A stretch of DNA of 64,000 nucleotides from Chionoecetes opilio. Lineage: Eukaryota; Arthropoda; Malacostraca; Decapoda; Majidae. The notes beneath the pieces are model-generated. The model made no database searches and was not told where the DNA came from. It worked only from the letters and a program-made list of their open reading frames with translations. The stretch's first letter is position 1, and the number at the start of each line of letters is the position of its first letter. The stretch lies in the NCBI GenBank assembly GCA_016584305.1, contig JACEEZ010001224.1, positions 26,001 through 90,000 of the forward strand. Reading direction: 5' to 3'. Both the position numbers and the translations under genes were made by a program. Shown one piece after another: positions 33,841 to 46,879 of this stretch.

Positions 33841-35085
33841 TGTGTGTGTATTAGGGTGCCAATAAAAATCAAAAGTTTGAATTTTTCTTCCTACTTTGGT
33901 GTAATGGTGCATCTATGCAAGAAACCATCGTATGCAAAGTTTGACCTCAATCGGTTGATATTTAGGGGTGGCGGATTACAACTTTGTTATTTACCGTTAT
34001 GCACTGGCCTATTAAGGAGGGGATGTCATCTCTTGAAAGCAGACAAGCCGGACATCCCTTCCCCAGCAGGGCTGCTGGTCCCCCTCTTGGTGAGTATTTG
34101 CCCTCGTGGGGGGTATCATGGGAGCCACCCCACTCATTGTGGCCGGCTTGGCCGGGAAGGGAAGCCTTCGAGGTCCGGGCTGTGATGGCGAGGGCCTCAC
34201 AACTTGGAGGAAACTGGCGCTGTTCCGTCTTTGTCAGCGNGTTTTGTCTCCGGTGATCTTATTCATGTACTTTTGGTGTAAGGTTGCTAGTGACTGTTAC
34301 TCAAGGTCTTTTTCTTCGGTTTTTTTATTTATAGTACTCATTTCCATTCGGTAATCCTGTTTGTCTCCTTGTACTCTTACCGAATTCCATCACTTTACAT
34401 TCCCTGCATTACACTCCATTTCCCCCTGACTCCAGTCTGATATCTTAGCAATGTTCTTTTACCCGTAAAGCACAATACTTTTCTTTTACCCACTATCTCT
34501 TACCAAATTTTCCATTTCTTTATAACCTTCAAACTTTCTCCTTTACTTGATTTCCAAAATACCCCTGAAATTTACCTTTATTCTTCTTTTTCCTTTCCAT
34601 TGTCGATGTAACCTTTCATCTTTTTCAAATCTTCTGTGCTTCCCTTCCACGTGGGGTGTGTGTGTGTGTGTGTGTTGTATTAGGGTGCCAATAAAAATCA
34701 AAAGTTTGAATTTTTCTTCCTACTTTGGTGTAATGGTGCATCTATCCCAAGAAACCATCGTATGCAAAGTTTGACCTAAATCGGTTGATATTTAGGGGTG
34801 GCGGATTACAACTTTGTTATTTACCGTTATGCATGGCCTATTAAGGAGGGGAGGGTCATCTCTTGAAAGCAGACAAGCCGGAAAACCCCTTCCCCAGCAG
34901 GGTGCTGGTCCCCCTCTTGGTGAGTATTAGCCCCTCGGTGGGGGGTTTATCATGGGGAGCCACCCCACTCATTGTGGCCGGCTTGGCCGGGGAAGGGAAG
35001 CCTTCGAGGCCCTGGGCTGTTGATGGCGATGGGCCTCCACAACTTGGAGGAGGAAACTGGCGCTGTTCCTCGTCTTTGGTCAGCC
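33407..35085. other. Tandem duplicate around an ambiguous base (probable assembly join)
   Basis: 33407-34239 and 34245-35085 are the same sequence: LINE-A fragment, GT run, then the left end of the 2.7-kb transposon. A single n lies at 34240. The copies differ by many one-base indels and few substitutions. Most simply, two overlapping contig ends were joined without merging. A real tandem duplication cannot be excluded. Confidence 0.7.
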
Positions 35086-37368
35086 GGAGGTTGAAGGACT
35101 GATGAGCGCCACTCCTCGCTCGGCTGTGTCTTTGGGACGACGCGAAGCCCCTCGATTCGGCGGCAGGCCTCGACGTACAATTCCTTTTCCCTGCCACTTC
35201 CGAGGGTTGGCGGACAGGAAGTCGGTCTTGATATCAAGAGCTTCGAAGAGGCGGAGGGAATTTTCGTGGCGAAGGAGGGCAGTGTTCCCGCAGGAACTTG
35301 TGATGATGGGGGGTTTATTCGCTTGGCGGGTTCCTCGGCTCCTTCATCGTAGAGAATGGCCTGTACAATTGCTTTTTGGGAAAGACAGGGAGACGTGAGT
35401 TGAACAGTGACGGGCCCAATGAGATCTTTGCTCAAGTACCAGAAAGGGCGGCTCAGAGTGGTGAAGCAGGCCTTCCGAATACTTTCGTCGTGGTACTGAA
35501 GGATGTCCTTAGGGGAATCCAAGATCGTTGGCGGGAGGTAGGAGGGAAAACCATCGATTCGAACCATCGCAGGACGTAGATCTCGGTTGCGAACGATGAG
35601 AACCGCTGGAGGGCTGACATTTCTCGAGGTTGCGACTCCCAGTCAGCTGCTCCCGAAACAAGATCATCTTCAGAGCGTAAATGATACGCGCCATCCAACG
35701 TGCTCGATGAAGCGCTCCGGGGGCTACGGATCGAGGTCTTCGTAAGAGCGCCGCCGAGGAAAAGGATGCTCAGCTCAGCGAGTTCCTTATAGTCGTCACG
35801 GGGTGCTTTGTCTGAAGCAGACGTTTCAAACCTTTGAATGAGATCATCCCTCTTGGAGACCAGAGTCTCCGGCAGATCTTCGTTGGTGGGGGGGTTTTAT
35901 TCCCAAAACTGGTTGATGTAAGACTAGTAGTCCCTTGAAGCGAGAGAAGATGGTGATCTCAGGACCAGAAGATGACCCCAAACACGTAGAAAAGGCCTTC
36001 TCAAGGACAAGTTCGTGGACGTGATGACGGCAAGCAAGTGAAACGAGGGGTCGGCCGATCTTCTGTTGCAAGATGGTGCATGCACCATTGATGGCTCCGG
36101 GTTTTGGCACTGGTTGTGTCGAAGGCACATTGCCACGACTCGTTCCTGGACCCCCCAGTTTTCTAGAGCCTCGAACACAGCTGTAGCGGGGCCCATCAAC
36201 AGTTCCGGAGTGCAGTTTCGGGACTCCTAGGAGCTTCTCCACTCCTTCTCCTGTGACGAGGATGGCGAGTCTTCGGCGCGAGTGCCATCGTCCTGAGGAA
36301 AGGATTTCCCCGTCCCATGAACGGTAAGAGGGGTAAGAGGACTGAAAGTCTTTTGATGGTCCTTCGCCAAAGTGGACCTGTATTTCGCTCTTGCCTGTCA
36401 AATGGACTCGGGATTCAGCACAAGCTCTTGTGGATCGTGGCCCAAGCTACTTGTGTAGTCGCCAACAATTCGAAGGGCTTGGCGGCTACTGACCCCAGTT
36501 CTGTCAAGGGCTCCGACGAGATCAGGGGATAGGACGGACTTCGTGCCCCGTGTCCTCAATCGCTTTGGTGGAGAAGCGACCCTGGCGTCGGAAGAAAGAA
36601 GTCGATGTGTTGGAGCGTTGGCTGGACTTGATGACTCAGACGATGACGACTCCAGCCCCAACCATCTCTCTCCTTTTGGCGTCTGTTGACGGCTACGTGA
36701 GAGAGAGAGCTTTCACGTCGGAAAACCGATTCTTTCAGCTTTTTGTCCAGACCAGCCACGAACCCCGCCTCCCCTTCTCCCGCTGGGCAAAAAGGGAAAT
36801 TTCCCTTTGTCTTCAGGAATGGTCATCAGAGTGAGGGCGTCGGAGTGGGCGATGTGCAAAAGGTCTGGGAGATTTTCTTGGAAGGTCTTTGTTTTTCGGC
36901 GGGCGTGACTCCAGGTTATTCTGCTTTTGCTCAGGATCTTCCACTCGTCGAAAGTCCAGTAATCTTCCTCCCACGCTAGTTTCTGCGATGGTGGGGTTTC
37001 CTAGCTCGTGTCCAGAAGTCGAGGACCCCCTTTTGCAGCCTCAGCTGCACTCTGCTGCACCGTCTTTTCTTTTCCCTTGTGTGCGTAGAAAACCCGTCGT
37101 AAAAACGTTTCCACGGCTGGGAAGTTTTGCTCCTGTGATAGTAGGAACACTATGGCCAAGAAGCCAAACTTCAGTTTGCTTTTCTCGTGGTCATGACCTG
37201 AGGGCAAAAAAGAGGAAATGTTCAAGATCGATCCCCCACCTCTAAATATCAACCGATTAGTCTGAAACTTTGCACACGACAGTTTCTAAGTACAAGGCAG
37301 AATACCACAAAAGTACGTGAAAAAATATTGACTTTGAAAAATTACCCCTATGCACTATTGGCACCCTA
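34681..37368 (-). mobile_element. hAT-like DNA transposon, 2.69 kb, with broken transposase
   Basis: The left end tagggtgccaata is inverted at the right end (attggcaccc ta, ending 37368). Longer subterminal homology includes aatcggttgatatttag and its complement near 37241. GTGTGTAT borders the right end (37369-37376). The same 8 bases border the other copy of the left end (33844-33851), and at 34673-34680 one extra T disturbs them. An 8-base duplication supports a hAT-like assignment. Confidence 0.75.
34860..37252 (-). pseudogene. Transposase-like protein, many frameshifts
   Basis: Minus-strand gene filling the 2.7-kb element. In order from the N-terminus: FGFLAIVFLLSQEQNFPAVE (about 37160), LSPDLVGALDRTGVS and LGHDPQELVLNPESI (36400-36560), ENWGVQERVVAMC (about 36140), INGACTILQQKIGRPLVSLA with CRHHVHELVLEKAF (about 36000-36090), IYVLRWFES, KDILQYHDESIRKACFTT, AIVQAILYDEGAEEPAKRI, and DEEQRQF near 35060. 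The pieces lie in different frames, broken by single-base indels. I recognise these motifs from an uncharacterised family common in arthropod genomes. The CRHHxHExxL motif plus the 8-bp duplication suggests a hAT-related DDE transposase (inference). Confidence 0.6.
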
Positions 37369-37376
37369 GTGTGTAT

Positions 37377-39720
37377 TTACCTAGTTGTATTTACCTAGTT
37401 GTAACATACAAGAAAAGAGCTATGCTTGTACTGTCCCGTCTCCAAATCTACTATTATCAGCTTGCCCTTTTAAGTCCTGAATACTTCTTGCCTTAATCAC
37501 TTTGCATCAAGGTTGTTCCAGGCTTCTATGTTCTATACGGGAAGCTGTATTTTTTATATCCCTCTTGCATGTTGTCCTTTCAATTTCTTCTCATGACCTC
37601 TTGCACTTCTATCGTCCCACACAATCAGATCTTCTCTATCAATTTTTTCCAGACCCATTGATGCTCTATACACTGCTATAAAATCTCCCCTTTCTCTTCT
37701 TTTCTCAAGTGTTGGGAGTTTTAGTCTTGAAAGTCTTTCCTCATATGTTAAATCTCAGGCTTGGAGCCATTTTTGGGCTGCTCTTTGTTTTCTCTCAATC
37801 TCCTTTATCCTTCTTTTATGTGGTGACCAAATCACTGCCGCATATTCCCAAACCCTTTGGGCGAATCAAAGATGTTTTTCAATTTCTTAATCATCTCTTC
37901 ATCCACATATTTGAATGCCATTCTTATATTCCTCAGCAACTGATATGTATCTCCTGTGATCTTTTTATATACTTTCTCAGGGGACAATTTATCCGTAATC
38001 CACACACTCAGATCTTTTTCGACCTTTGTTTTGATTATCCATTAATTTCCCATCGAATACTTTCCTCTCTGTCTCTTTTTTCTACTGCCCTTTCCATCAA
38101 CTTTACCCCCCCCCCCTTTTTAGCATTAAACTCCATTTTCCCATAGTTGACTCCATCTGAAAATCTTATCTAGATCCTTTTGTAAATCCTCACAGTCCTC
38201 CTTTACTCTCTACTTTTCTTAGTAATTTAGCTCATCAGCGAATAAACTCATATAACTGTTCACTCCCTCTGTTATATCATTTACATAGACCAAGAACATC
38301 ACTGGCGCCAATACTGATCCTTGAGGAACTCCACTTATCCCCACTGCACCATTCTGACTTTGATCTTTTATTACTGTTCTCATCTCTCTGTTGCTCAAAA
38401 AGTCTTCCATCCACTTCAGCAAACCACCCTTCAATCCTCCTACATGTTCTACTTCCAGAGCAGTCCTATGAGGTACCTGTTAAAAGCCTTTTTTAGGTCC
38501 AAGTATATGCAATCGAACCCGCCCCTCTCTTTCCTTTTGTCACATCGATCACTCTCGGTAAAAGCTTAATACATTCGTTGTACATGACATTCCTCCTCTA
38601 AATCCAAAACTGGCCACCTGTGAGTGTGTTTGTCTCTTCCAAATATTTCAACCCTCTGTCCTTCACAATTTTTTCACACATTTTTTCCCCACACTTTTTA
38701 ATGATACTGGCCTGTAATTTAGTGGTTCTTCTTTGTCTCCTCCTTTGTGAATTTGGGACAATATTTGCTCTTTCCAATCAAGCGGGACTCTGCTCTCCTT
38801 GAGTGAACTCTCAACACTATGTAAACTTTCCCGCTAGTTGGTTACTGCACTCTTTATTATCCATTAGACACTCCATCTGGACCCGGGGCTTTTCTCACAT
38901 CTTGACTTTCCTTAGCCTTTTACTTTATACGCTACTTTTATGTCTTCCATTATATTTTCCCTTTTGCTATTATATTTTTCGTTTAAATTCACTTTTTCTT
39001 GTAAATACAGTCTGTAAGCACTTATTCACCCTCAGCCTGTTGTAATGCATCTTTATACACTATGCCTTCTACCTTCAGCTTATCTATTCCTTCCTTGTTT
39101 TTCATTTTCCATTTATATATCTAAGAAAGTTTCGGTTCGTTCTTACATTTTTTTATTATATATCTCATAGTTACTTTCTTCTTCTCTTCGGATTTTACAT
39201 ATTCATTTCTAGTTGTTTGTACTTCTCCCAAAAGTTGATACCTCCTTTTTTTCCTCCAATATTCCATGTTTTTCTCTTTCTAGTCTTGCTAATTCACATT
39301 TTCTGTTAAACCATTCATTTTTTTTCTTTTTCTGATAACTATCCTTGGACATACTATTTATTCCTTCTGTGTAAATTCGGATGAACTCATCCCATTTTTT
39401 CTGGGTACTCCTTGTTGCATGGAAATACTCCAGTCTGTCTCTCCGAAAAATTTTCTTAATCCGTCAAAGTCTGCTTTTCCCTAATTGTATGTTCCTATCT
39501 TGTGTTCTTCTCTTCTCCCTCTTTTTTTTTTTTTTTTTCTATCATTTACTTCAAATTCAATAAGTACATGGTCACTCTTTCCAAGTGGGCACTGATAATT
39601 TACTTTAATAATTACTTCCAGTTCTTTCGTCAATAGTAGGTCTAGTCTTGATGGTTCTTCGTACCTCTGAATTTGTATTCTTTTTAATCCACTATCTATG
39701 TTTTTTACCGACCCAAACAT
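37377..39720 (-). pseudogene. LINE-A copy: endonuclease C-terminus and reverse transcriptase, degraded
   Basis: Minus-strand LINE. The 3' tail (atttacctagttgt repeats on the plus strand) starts right at the transposon's flank. At 38219-38434 the frame holds ISGVPQGSVLAPVMFLVYVN and MSLFAD, reverse transcriptase motifs with the expected FADD altered to FADE. At 39481-39720 it reads EPSRLDLLLTKE and CPLGKSDHVLIEFEV, the C-terminal part of the APE-type endonuclease. Reverse transcriptase and endonuclease cooperate in target-primed insertion. Numerous indels mean no long frame survives. Confidence 0.8.
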
Positions 39721-40870
39721 GAACCCCGATCTTCTCCTCCTTCAGTTACATTCTTGCCAGCAACTTTTTTGCGTTAAAAAATCCCCCCTAAAAATTATGT
39801 GCCCCAATTTTCCATGTTTTCTTTAAAAACTTTTTGCTTTGTTTTTTATCATTCTCCATACTCCTCCCCCCCGAGGGATTTGTCTTGGGGGAAAGATCAA
39901 TACAAGTCTCTTATTTTTCCTTTTTTTCATCACCAACTTCCTTTCAACCCCTCTCCATACTTCCCCTTTTTTCCACACCCCTACTACCCACCCTTTCCCT
40001 TGTTAGTGAATGGTCATTTTGACCTCTACCCTTTTTTTCCTTTTAGTGCCCCCCTTGGGGTACTCTAAGTCCTTTTCCCCCGCTGCCCACCCACTTAAGG
40101 GGGAAAAATATATGATTGAAAAAAAAAAAAAAAAATTTTTAAAAATATGAAAGGACTTTTGGAAAACAAAATATAGAGTTTATATATTTCTTTAAAATAT
40201 ATTTAACTCTTTACTGTCTCCATTATGAAATTATTATCATTCCAAGTTTCTTAATTTACTTCCTTCCTCCTACGCGAATGAGGAAACGCGCAAAAAGCTC
40301 AAGTCTTTTCCAAAATTTTTTAATTTTGGGTAATTCTCGACTTTTTACCCTTAAACTAGAAATTTTTATGCTAAAATCGTTTCCCAATAAATGTTACGAG
40401 TCTATCCCTTCCCAAAATTTTCCCCCCCTTTTTTCTATTTCCTTTTTTTCCCCCTTGTCCCCAAGGGTCTGTGACATGTTGTGGTTGCCCCTCTGCTAAT
40501 TTTGGGTGAGGTTTGGCCCCCCCTGGTCCCCCCACGCCCCTCCGGGGCCCCTAAAATGCCTTCATTAGTCTTGGCAACAAAAAAAATCACCATAATCATG
40601 TTCATCTCTATTAACAAACATTTCAAAACAAACCTTTACCAGGGCGAAAATTCCCTCCCCCAGGGGGCTTAACTCACGAGTCGAGCTGCTTCTAAAATTA
40701 TTCAAACCCTAAATTCCCCTTTTCCACCTCGTTTCGTACGTGTCTAATTACTACGGGTTTAAATATAACCTAACCAGTGTTTTCGGAATGAGGCGTGGGG
40801 GAAAATTCCCGTAGCTTTTTGAATTTTATGTTTATTCATTTTCCCCCTATTAATGTAATTTCTCCTTTTA
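39721..40870 (-). repeat. Repeat block also present at 46880-47800
   Basis: The stretch around 39990-40870 (for example tttcttaatttacttccttcctcct and gagctgcttctaaaatt) recurs at about 46905-47800 in the same order and orientation. The spacing is about 6.9 kb and there are many small indels. It directly follows the LINE-A endonuclease C-terminus, so it probably belongs to LINE-A or to an insertion inside it. Homopolymers are strikingly variable between the copies. Confidence 0.6.
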
Positions 40871-43800
40871 CATGCTTTTCCCCCCCAAAAAAAACCCCTT
40901 ATCCCTCAGCCCTTTTCATCAAGCATCCTACCGGATATCTAACAAAAAAAAAATTTTTAAATCCATTACAAAATTTCATAAAATTTTTTCTTAGGATTTT
41001 CTTACCTCAAAAACAAAATTTTCTCATCCCGCCCATTCCTTCTTCCAAAAAATTTACAACAAAATGAGTAGTATGTTTTCTTATCATTCCCTCACCCAAG
41101 TAGATTTGCCTTTTTGGGGGAACCCCTCTAAATGTGATGACCTACTACCTTGAAATGAGAACCTTCTCATTTCCCTTTCCTTTTTTTTAAAGGCCAAACC
41201 CTTAGGCCGCAACTGGATCGTCCCCCAGTTGGAGGGGTCATTTCCATTTTTACCCCACAAATCCTAGCATAGGTGCGTAGGGATAAATCACACTGGATCT
41301 ACTAAAAACCCTCAGTATTTTGGGGATAGGCTCACCCCCTGCGGGGGGAACATCTCCTGCGTCTACCCCCCTTTAGAAAAGCCAGCCAAGCCCTCTTGGT
41401 CAAACGAAAACCTAGCGGGTTTAGTGTTCACAACTGTGTGACCCTCAAAAGCAAAAAAAAAATGTTTAAAACCCTACAAGTCTGTCTAGGGGGCCTTCCC
41501 AAAATTCTTTTCATAGAAATGGTGAACGTTAATCTCTTTCTCTCTAAGGTTTTAACCTTATAGCCGTCATCCCATTGTTCAAAGTATCCCTCACTGGTCC
41601 CCTTCTCAGGGGGGAGTTGCTCAAGTTCTTTTCTACATATATCTCTGCGGTTTCCCAAACGCCGCCTCTTGCCCACTATCGTTTAATTTGCTGGGCCCCG
41701 CGCGCTGAACAGTTGCCGTAAATTATTTTCTAATAATATGAACCTCCATCTTAAATACTTCCACACTTTGTAGGCCCCAAACCATTAACTAAAATTTTTC
41801 TTTTGGTCCCCCGTCTAAAAACCCGTTTCTTTTTACCCCCCCCAATCTCTTTTCCCAACCTTTCTTTTTCCCTTTTTTCCATTATTTCCCCCGTTTTTTC
41901 TACCTCTCTCCAAATTTTTTCTTTTATTTTTCGTGTCCACTGTTTTTTCATCCTCTGATCAATTTTGGAAATTTCACACAATAAAACCTGGACGTATCGG
42001 GAAAAAAAAAAGCATAGAAAGGTTGGGACCCATTGTCCATGCCTGACATTTAAAACTCTTTGGGTTCTAAGAGAAAATTTGGGGCCACCTATGGGTCCCC
42101 CTTGCACGGGCTTGAGGAATTTTTTTCATTGTTGGGTGCCCCTTTCTGAGTTTTACATTACCTTTGGATGGTAAGGCGTGGTGTATCCTAAGTTCTCCTG
42201 AGTCCCACAACTTTTTAATTTTGTACTAACTCCTTAGCTTATCCAATAACAAGGTATGGGTGCTCCAAAATAAACTGACTTTCCCCAAAAAATTCTTACA
42301 TACTTCGTCCGGGTCACCTAGTCCTTATTTAAAAAAGGTAGTAAACCTACATAAATCTTTTAGGGTTTTAATACAACGGTATCCGTGGGCTCCCGTTCCC
42401 AGTCTTTAGTCTATGCTTACCCCTCTCTAGAGGTTTACTTATTGGTATTTCTTGCCTTTGTTGTTGGGTCCACGACTCCCCTTATGCTGGGCATGTAAAA
42501 ACAGTTCCCAAAATTTCCCACATCCTTTTTTCGGGTTGGGGCCAAAAAAAATACCTTCTGTTTTTTACTTATTGATTTCCTCTCCCCTAAAGACCCGTTC
42601 CTTATTGTATTATTCCCCAAACCGTCGCTTCAGCATAGGAAAAACCAAAAAATAGTGTTACTTTTCAAAATTTGGGGTTTAGTTAAAAAAATTCCTCCTT
42701 CTATTACGAATTGATCAAAAGTATTTCTGGGTATTTGATCTGGGTATTCTGCCTCCTTCAAAAACTCTATTTTTCTCCCCATCTATGGTCCTCCTTTGTT
42801 TTTCCTTTATTTTTTTTCCTTAGTTTTTTCCAAACCACCTTCTTCTACTTGACACAATGATTCTTATGGTCTACTAATTTGGTTTCTACAGTGTTTTTTT
42901 TCCCTGCTTTATCTCTTCAAACCCTATATCCTTCTCTAGGCCTCTGTTTCCTGGGTGATTTGGGTTCTTTTTTAAGACGACACTAACGGTTGGGTCTGTT
43001 TCGATGACCCCTTTGGTTCCCCACGGAAATGATAAATGTCTGCAACTAAAAATTTTCCAAAGTTTCCCCTCTGTCGCTGATATCGCGTTCAATGGTTTTA
43101 AATTTTTTTGAAAAAAAAGAGATTATTTGGGCCCTTTGCCCTCACACTTACTGCTCAGTACTGCTCCTACGTGTTTTTGGTTTCATCGGTATCCAAACAA
43201 AATGGCTTATTAATGTTGGCCTTAGTTAAGATGGGAGACTAGTCATTTTAAATCCTTTAATTTGAAAGGTTTTCTGGCTTTCCTCGACCTTTTTGAAGGG
43301 GTTTATCTTTCTTGGTCAAATTAGTAAAGGGCCTTTGCTATTTTGGGCGAATCCTTCTATTATTTCCTTAAAACCCCTACCATCCCTAGAAATCTTCTGG
43401 TTTCCTTTGACATTAGTTGGGGGTTTCATTTTTCTTGGGCTCCCCATATTGTCGGGTTTTGGTTGGTAACCCCCTTTTGTTCAAAAAGTCCCGAAAATTA
43501 AACTTTCTTTGCCTATTTTACATTTGGTAGTTTTATTTGACTCCAAATCTAGTCTTTCCCAAAAAATTATCGACCCTTTCCAAAATTTTCGAAAACTGGG
43601 TGCAATCAGGATTATGTCATCCAAATTTTTAAGCCTTTTTTCTTTCAGAAAAAAGGGTTAAATCGGGGCTTTTTTGCGTGAGAAAATTGCTGCCTGCAAT
43701 TTAATCCAAAGGGAATTTTTGAATCTATAAAGGATCCCCCTTCACTGAAAGTTTTAGATTTTTACTATTTTTCACAAACATACTTATAATACGCATTTTT

Positions 43801-46800
43801 CAATTAGGGGGGCATAGTATTCATAGCCCCGCTACCGATTTCAAACTTTTCCAAATTTAGGTAGGGGGTGTATCAGTGGCTAATGTTGATTCACCTTTCA
43901 TAGTCTAGAACACCCTTTTTTTTCCCCATTGGGCTTGTTAACCGTACTATGGACTTAAACCACGCAGTGGGGAATTTTCATTTTGTCCCCTCTCTTCCAT
44001 TTCTCTCAACATTTAGCTATTGTTCTTTAGCTTTTTTCCCGGGTCCTATAGTAACTCCTCTACAGGTTTTGGATCTAACACCTGAAAATGAGCGGGTTCA
44101 GTTTTTTTAGGTACCTAGTTCTCCTGCTCTAAAAATAAATAGTTCATGGTGCTCTTTTATCAAGGCGAAAAGATGATGCCTCTCCTGTTTACTTAAATGT
44201 TTTTTAGTCTCCTTTTTTTTAGAATTTCCCGTATCGCTCCGGGCGAGTCCATTTCCCTCGCTACCATCACTATCGGGTAACATGCGTTCTTCCTAGGGTG
44301 AGACAACGTTTTTCTGCCGTAACTTTCGTTTTTGATTTCTTCTATTTATACTCTAATTTTTAAAATTGTACCAGGACGTAAATTCCTGTCCCCTACTGTT
44401 ATTAATTTTGGTAGAAAGATAGTTCTTCTTTTGTAAAATGGGGTGCTACGGTTCTATATTTTGCACTTTTTTTTTTTGTTCCCCCAAGAGGTGGTTTTCC
44501 CCTACCCCCGTCCACTACAATTTAACCTTGATTCTTCTGGTTTTATGGTAACTTTTTTGTATCCTTTATGACAGCTTGATTAGCCCTCCTCTTCGACTTT
44601 TTACTTTAACTGCTTGATGGTAAACCGACGGTGTTTTAACAAAATTTAAGGATAAGTTAGGTTAGCCCCCCAAAACTTTCTTTTGTTTGTAATTGATAGT
44701 TATTTCTTCTAGTCCTTTTTTTTCATCCCTATCAGGGCTTGGGGGGTAAAAACTGATCTGGAACAGCTAAAATAACACTTTTTTATGTTCTATCTATTCC
44801 TAAGGGGAATTTTTACCCTTCTTGACCCAAAATTCCCACTCCTTGCCCGTTATACCCTTTAAAATAGGGAGTTATGGGGTTCTTTTTTAAGTTGTAAATT
44901 AAAGCTGCCTTTTTTTATAAGTAATATTCCTTTCTGTGTCTAATAAAACTTCCATGACGTATCATTTAAAGGCTAAGGGGATTTTGGGATTATGTTTAAC
45001 TAGTCCCGGGAAGATCCCGTCCTCCCCGGGCATTTGGTTCCCTCTTCTCATTTTATTCTCCCGAAAAGAAAAAAGCGTTGTATTTGTCTCCTTCGACAGT
45101 CTCCCTGAGTGGGGGTTTTTTATTCTCAGTAGGGCCCAAACCTCTGTGAATCCCTTCTCCCAAACTAAACTCGCGGCTTCTGGGCGTCATCTTTTTCCCG
45201 GCTTGTAATTTCCTTTCCCCTCCTTCATCTGTGCCGCATTCTCAACCTCTGACTGCTAGCCCACATTCCTGTACGTTCCCCTGTGTTGGGGGAATCTGGG
45301 GGAAACGGGTGTTTTTTTTCTGCGGGTTGTGGTTTTACCCGAACATTTTGGCTGTCTTTGAGGATGGGCCCCCTCGGGCCCACTCTCTCTAAAGAATTTT
45401 TTTAGAGGGATTTTATCCTAAAAAGTTCTAATTTATCTTTTCTTGACTTGGCAATCCTCGCAATAGTTTTTCTTAAAGATTTTTTCCCTACGGGGAATTT
45501 TTCCTGGGGATTTTTTATTCGCTTCAGTATGGGGTATTTGCATTTGAGTTTTTTGCAAAATTTTGTGGTCTTCCATCCAGTCATACTGGATTTAGAAAAA
45601 ACTGTTAAGATTCTGTCGAATTTTGTCTGTTGTCATCGTATAAACCCAAAAATTAGGGTGTTTCCTGATCTAAAATCATGCTGACTGGGGCTTCTTATCA
45701 TAAGGTAATGCGGATTTTCTCATACATAAGTTCTTTTTCTCCCTTCAAAACCTCGAACAAAATTTTACCGGGAAAAGGGAAAATGTCAACCTTCCCCCCT
45801 GCTTCATACCCGTTTAAAACCCCCAGGTTCGATTTGTATATCTCTCGGTTTTTTTATGATCTCATTGGCCCTAACTTTGCTCCTCCTCCCTTTTTTTTCA
45901 AAATAAATAAAAACCTTTTTTTGTTTTGCTACTTTTTGTTCAGCTGACTCATCCCTTACGCTGCATTTTTCGGGACTGGTTTCCCCCTCTCTCGTGTGTT
46001 TTCCTTTTCCTTCTTAAGTCGTACCCTTTGCTTCCTTTTGGAGGAAACCCCCAAATCCCCTATTTAAAAATCTTAAACCTCCATCTAAAAAATAATTTCC
46101 TTCCGTAAAAAAAAAAAAATTATATTTTTCCCGATTTTTCCACAGTGTTGGGCTTCCACGGGGCTATTAAAAACCCCCGCAAACCCCCGAAGATCTTACT
46201 TGCGGGGGCTTCCAAGCCTCAACACTTTTTTACGTTTTTTTTGTCCCAATTACGGTGGGTGCCAGGCCCTCCTAAAGCCTGCATGCCCCCATGCCGTGTT
46301 GTTCCTATTACATTTACTACTTCTCATATAAAAACCCCCGCTCGTCCTACCGAAATGACCCCTCTACGCTAAGCCTGTGCATGGGTTTGGCGTTAAAACT
46401 TAATTTCCTATCTGCGTTAGTTTTTTATTTAAATTTTTTGTTTATTGCCCTGCTTATTTTTTAAAATTTTTTGTTCACTCTCTAGCGTAATGGGTTGTTA
46501 TGATCCTATGTTTTTATCTACAACCTTATCTCACATCGGCAGTTCCTCAATGTTTTTTACTACTTTTCCCAATATCTTCCACTATTGCTTCCACCTTTCT
46601 GTTGCCTTTAAAAATCTTACTGCCTCCCCCAGGGGACTAACTCAAAATTTTTTCTGTAAACTCCGTTGAGTTTCACTAAAAAAGGTTCAGCCCTTTCCCC
46701 CCGGCGCCTTAAATTTTTTACTGTTTTCGTTTGGGGTCATCCACCTCCACAGTCTGAGGGATCTGGGTATTCCTACTAACGCTATCTATACATGGATATG

Positions 46801-46879
46801 ACCCCGGTACTCCCTTGGCAAAAAAATTAACTAACAAGGGGTTGTTGGTCGTGGGGAAGCGGGAAACCCCGAATGGGTT
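40871..46879. other. Low-information, homopolymer-rich stretch
   Basis: About 6 kb dominated by runs of T, C, A and G of 4-9 bases. There are no long frames, splice signals or recognisable motifs on either strand. Weak K/E-rich minus-strand frames (41751-42107: IKEKIWREVEKTGEIMEKRE; 45402-45584) resemble coiled-coil sequence of a LINE ORF1 but cannot be assigned. The texture resembles poorly corrected long-read consensus over a repeat rather than normal genomic sequence. Confidence 0.45.

Noticed and set aside
40278..46669. Many 60-90 codon frames on both strands
   Set aside because: F/P/L-rich products of homopolymer-rich sequence, no coding bias or motif.
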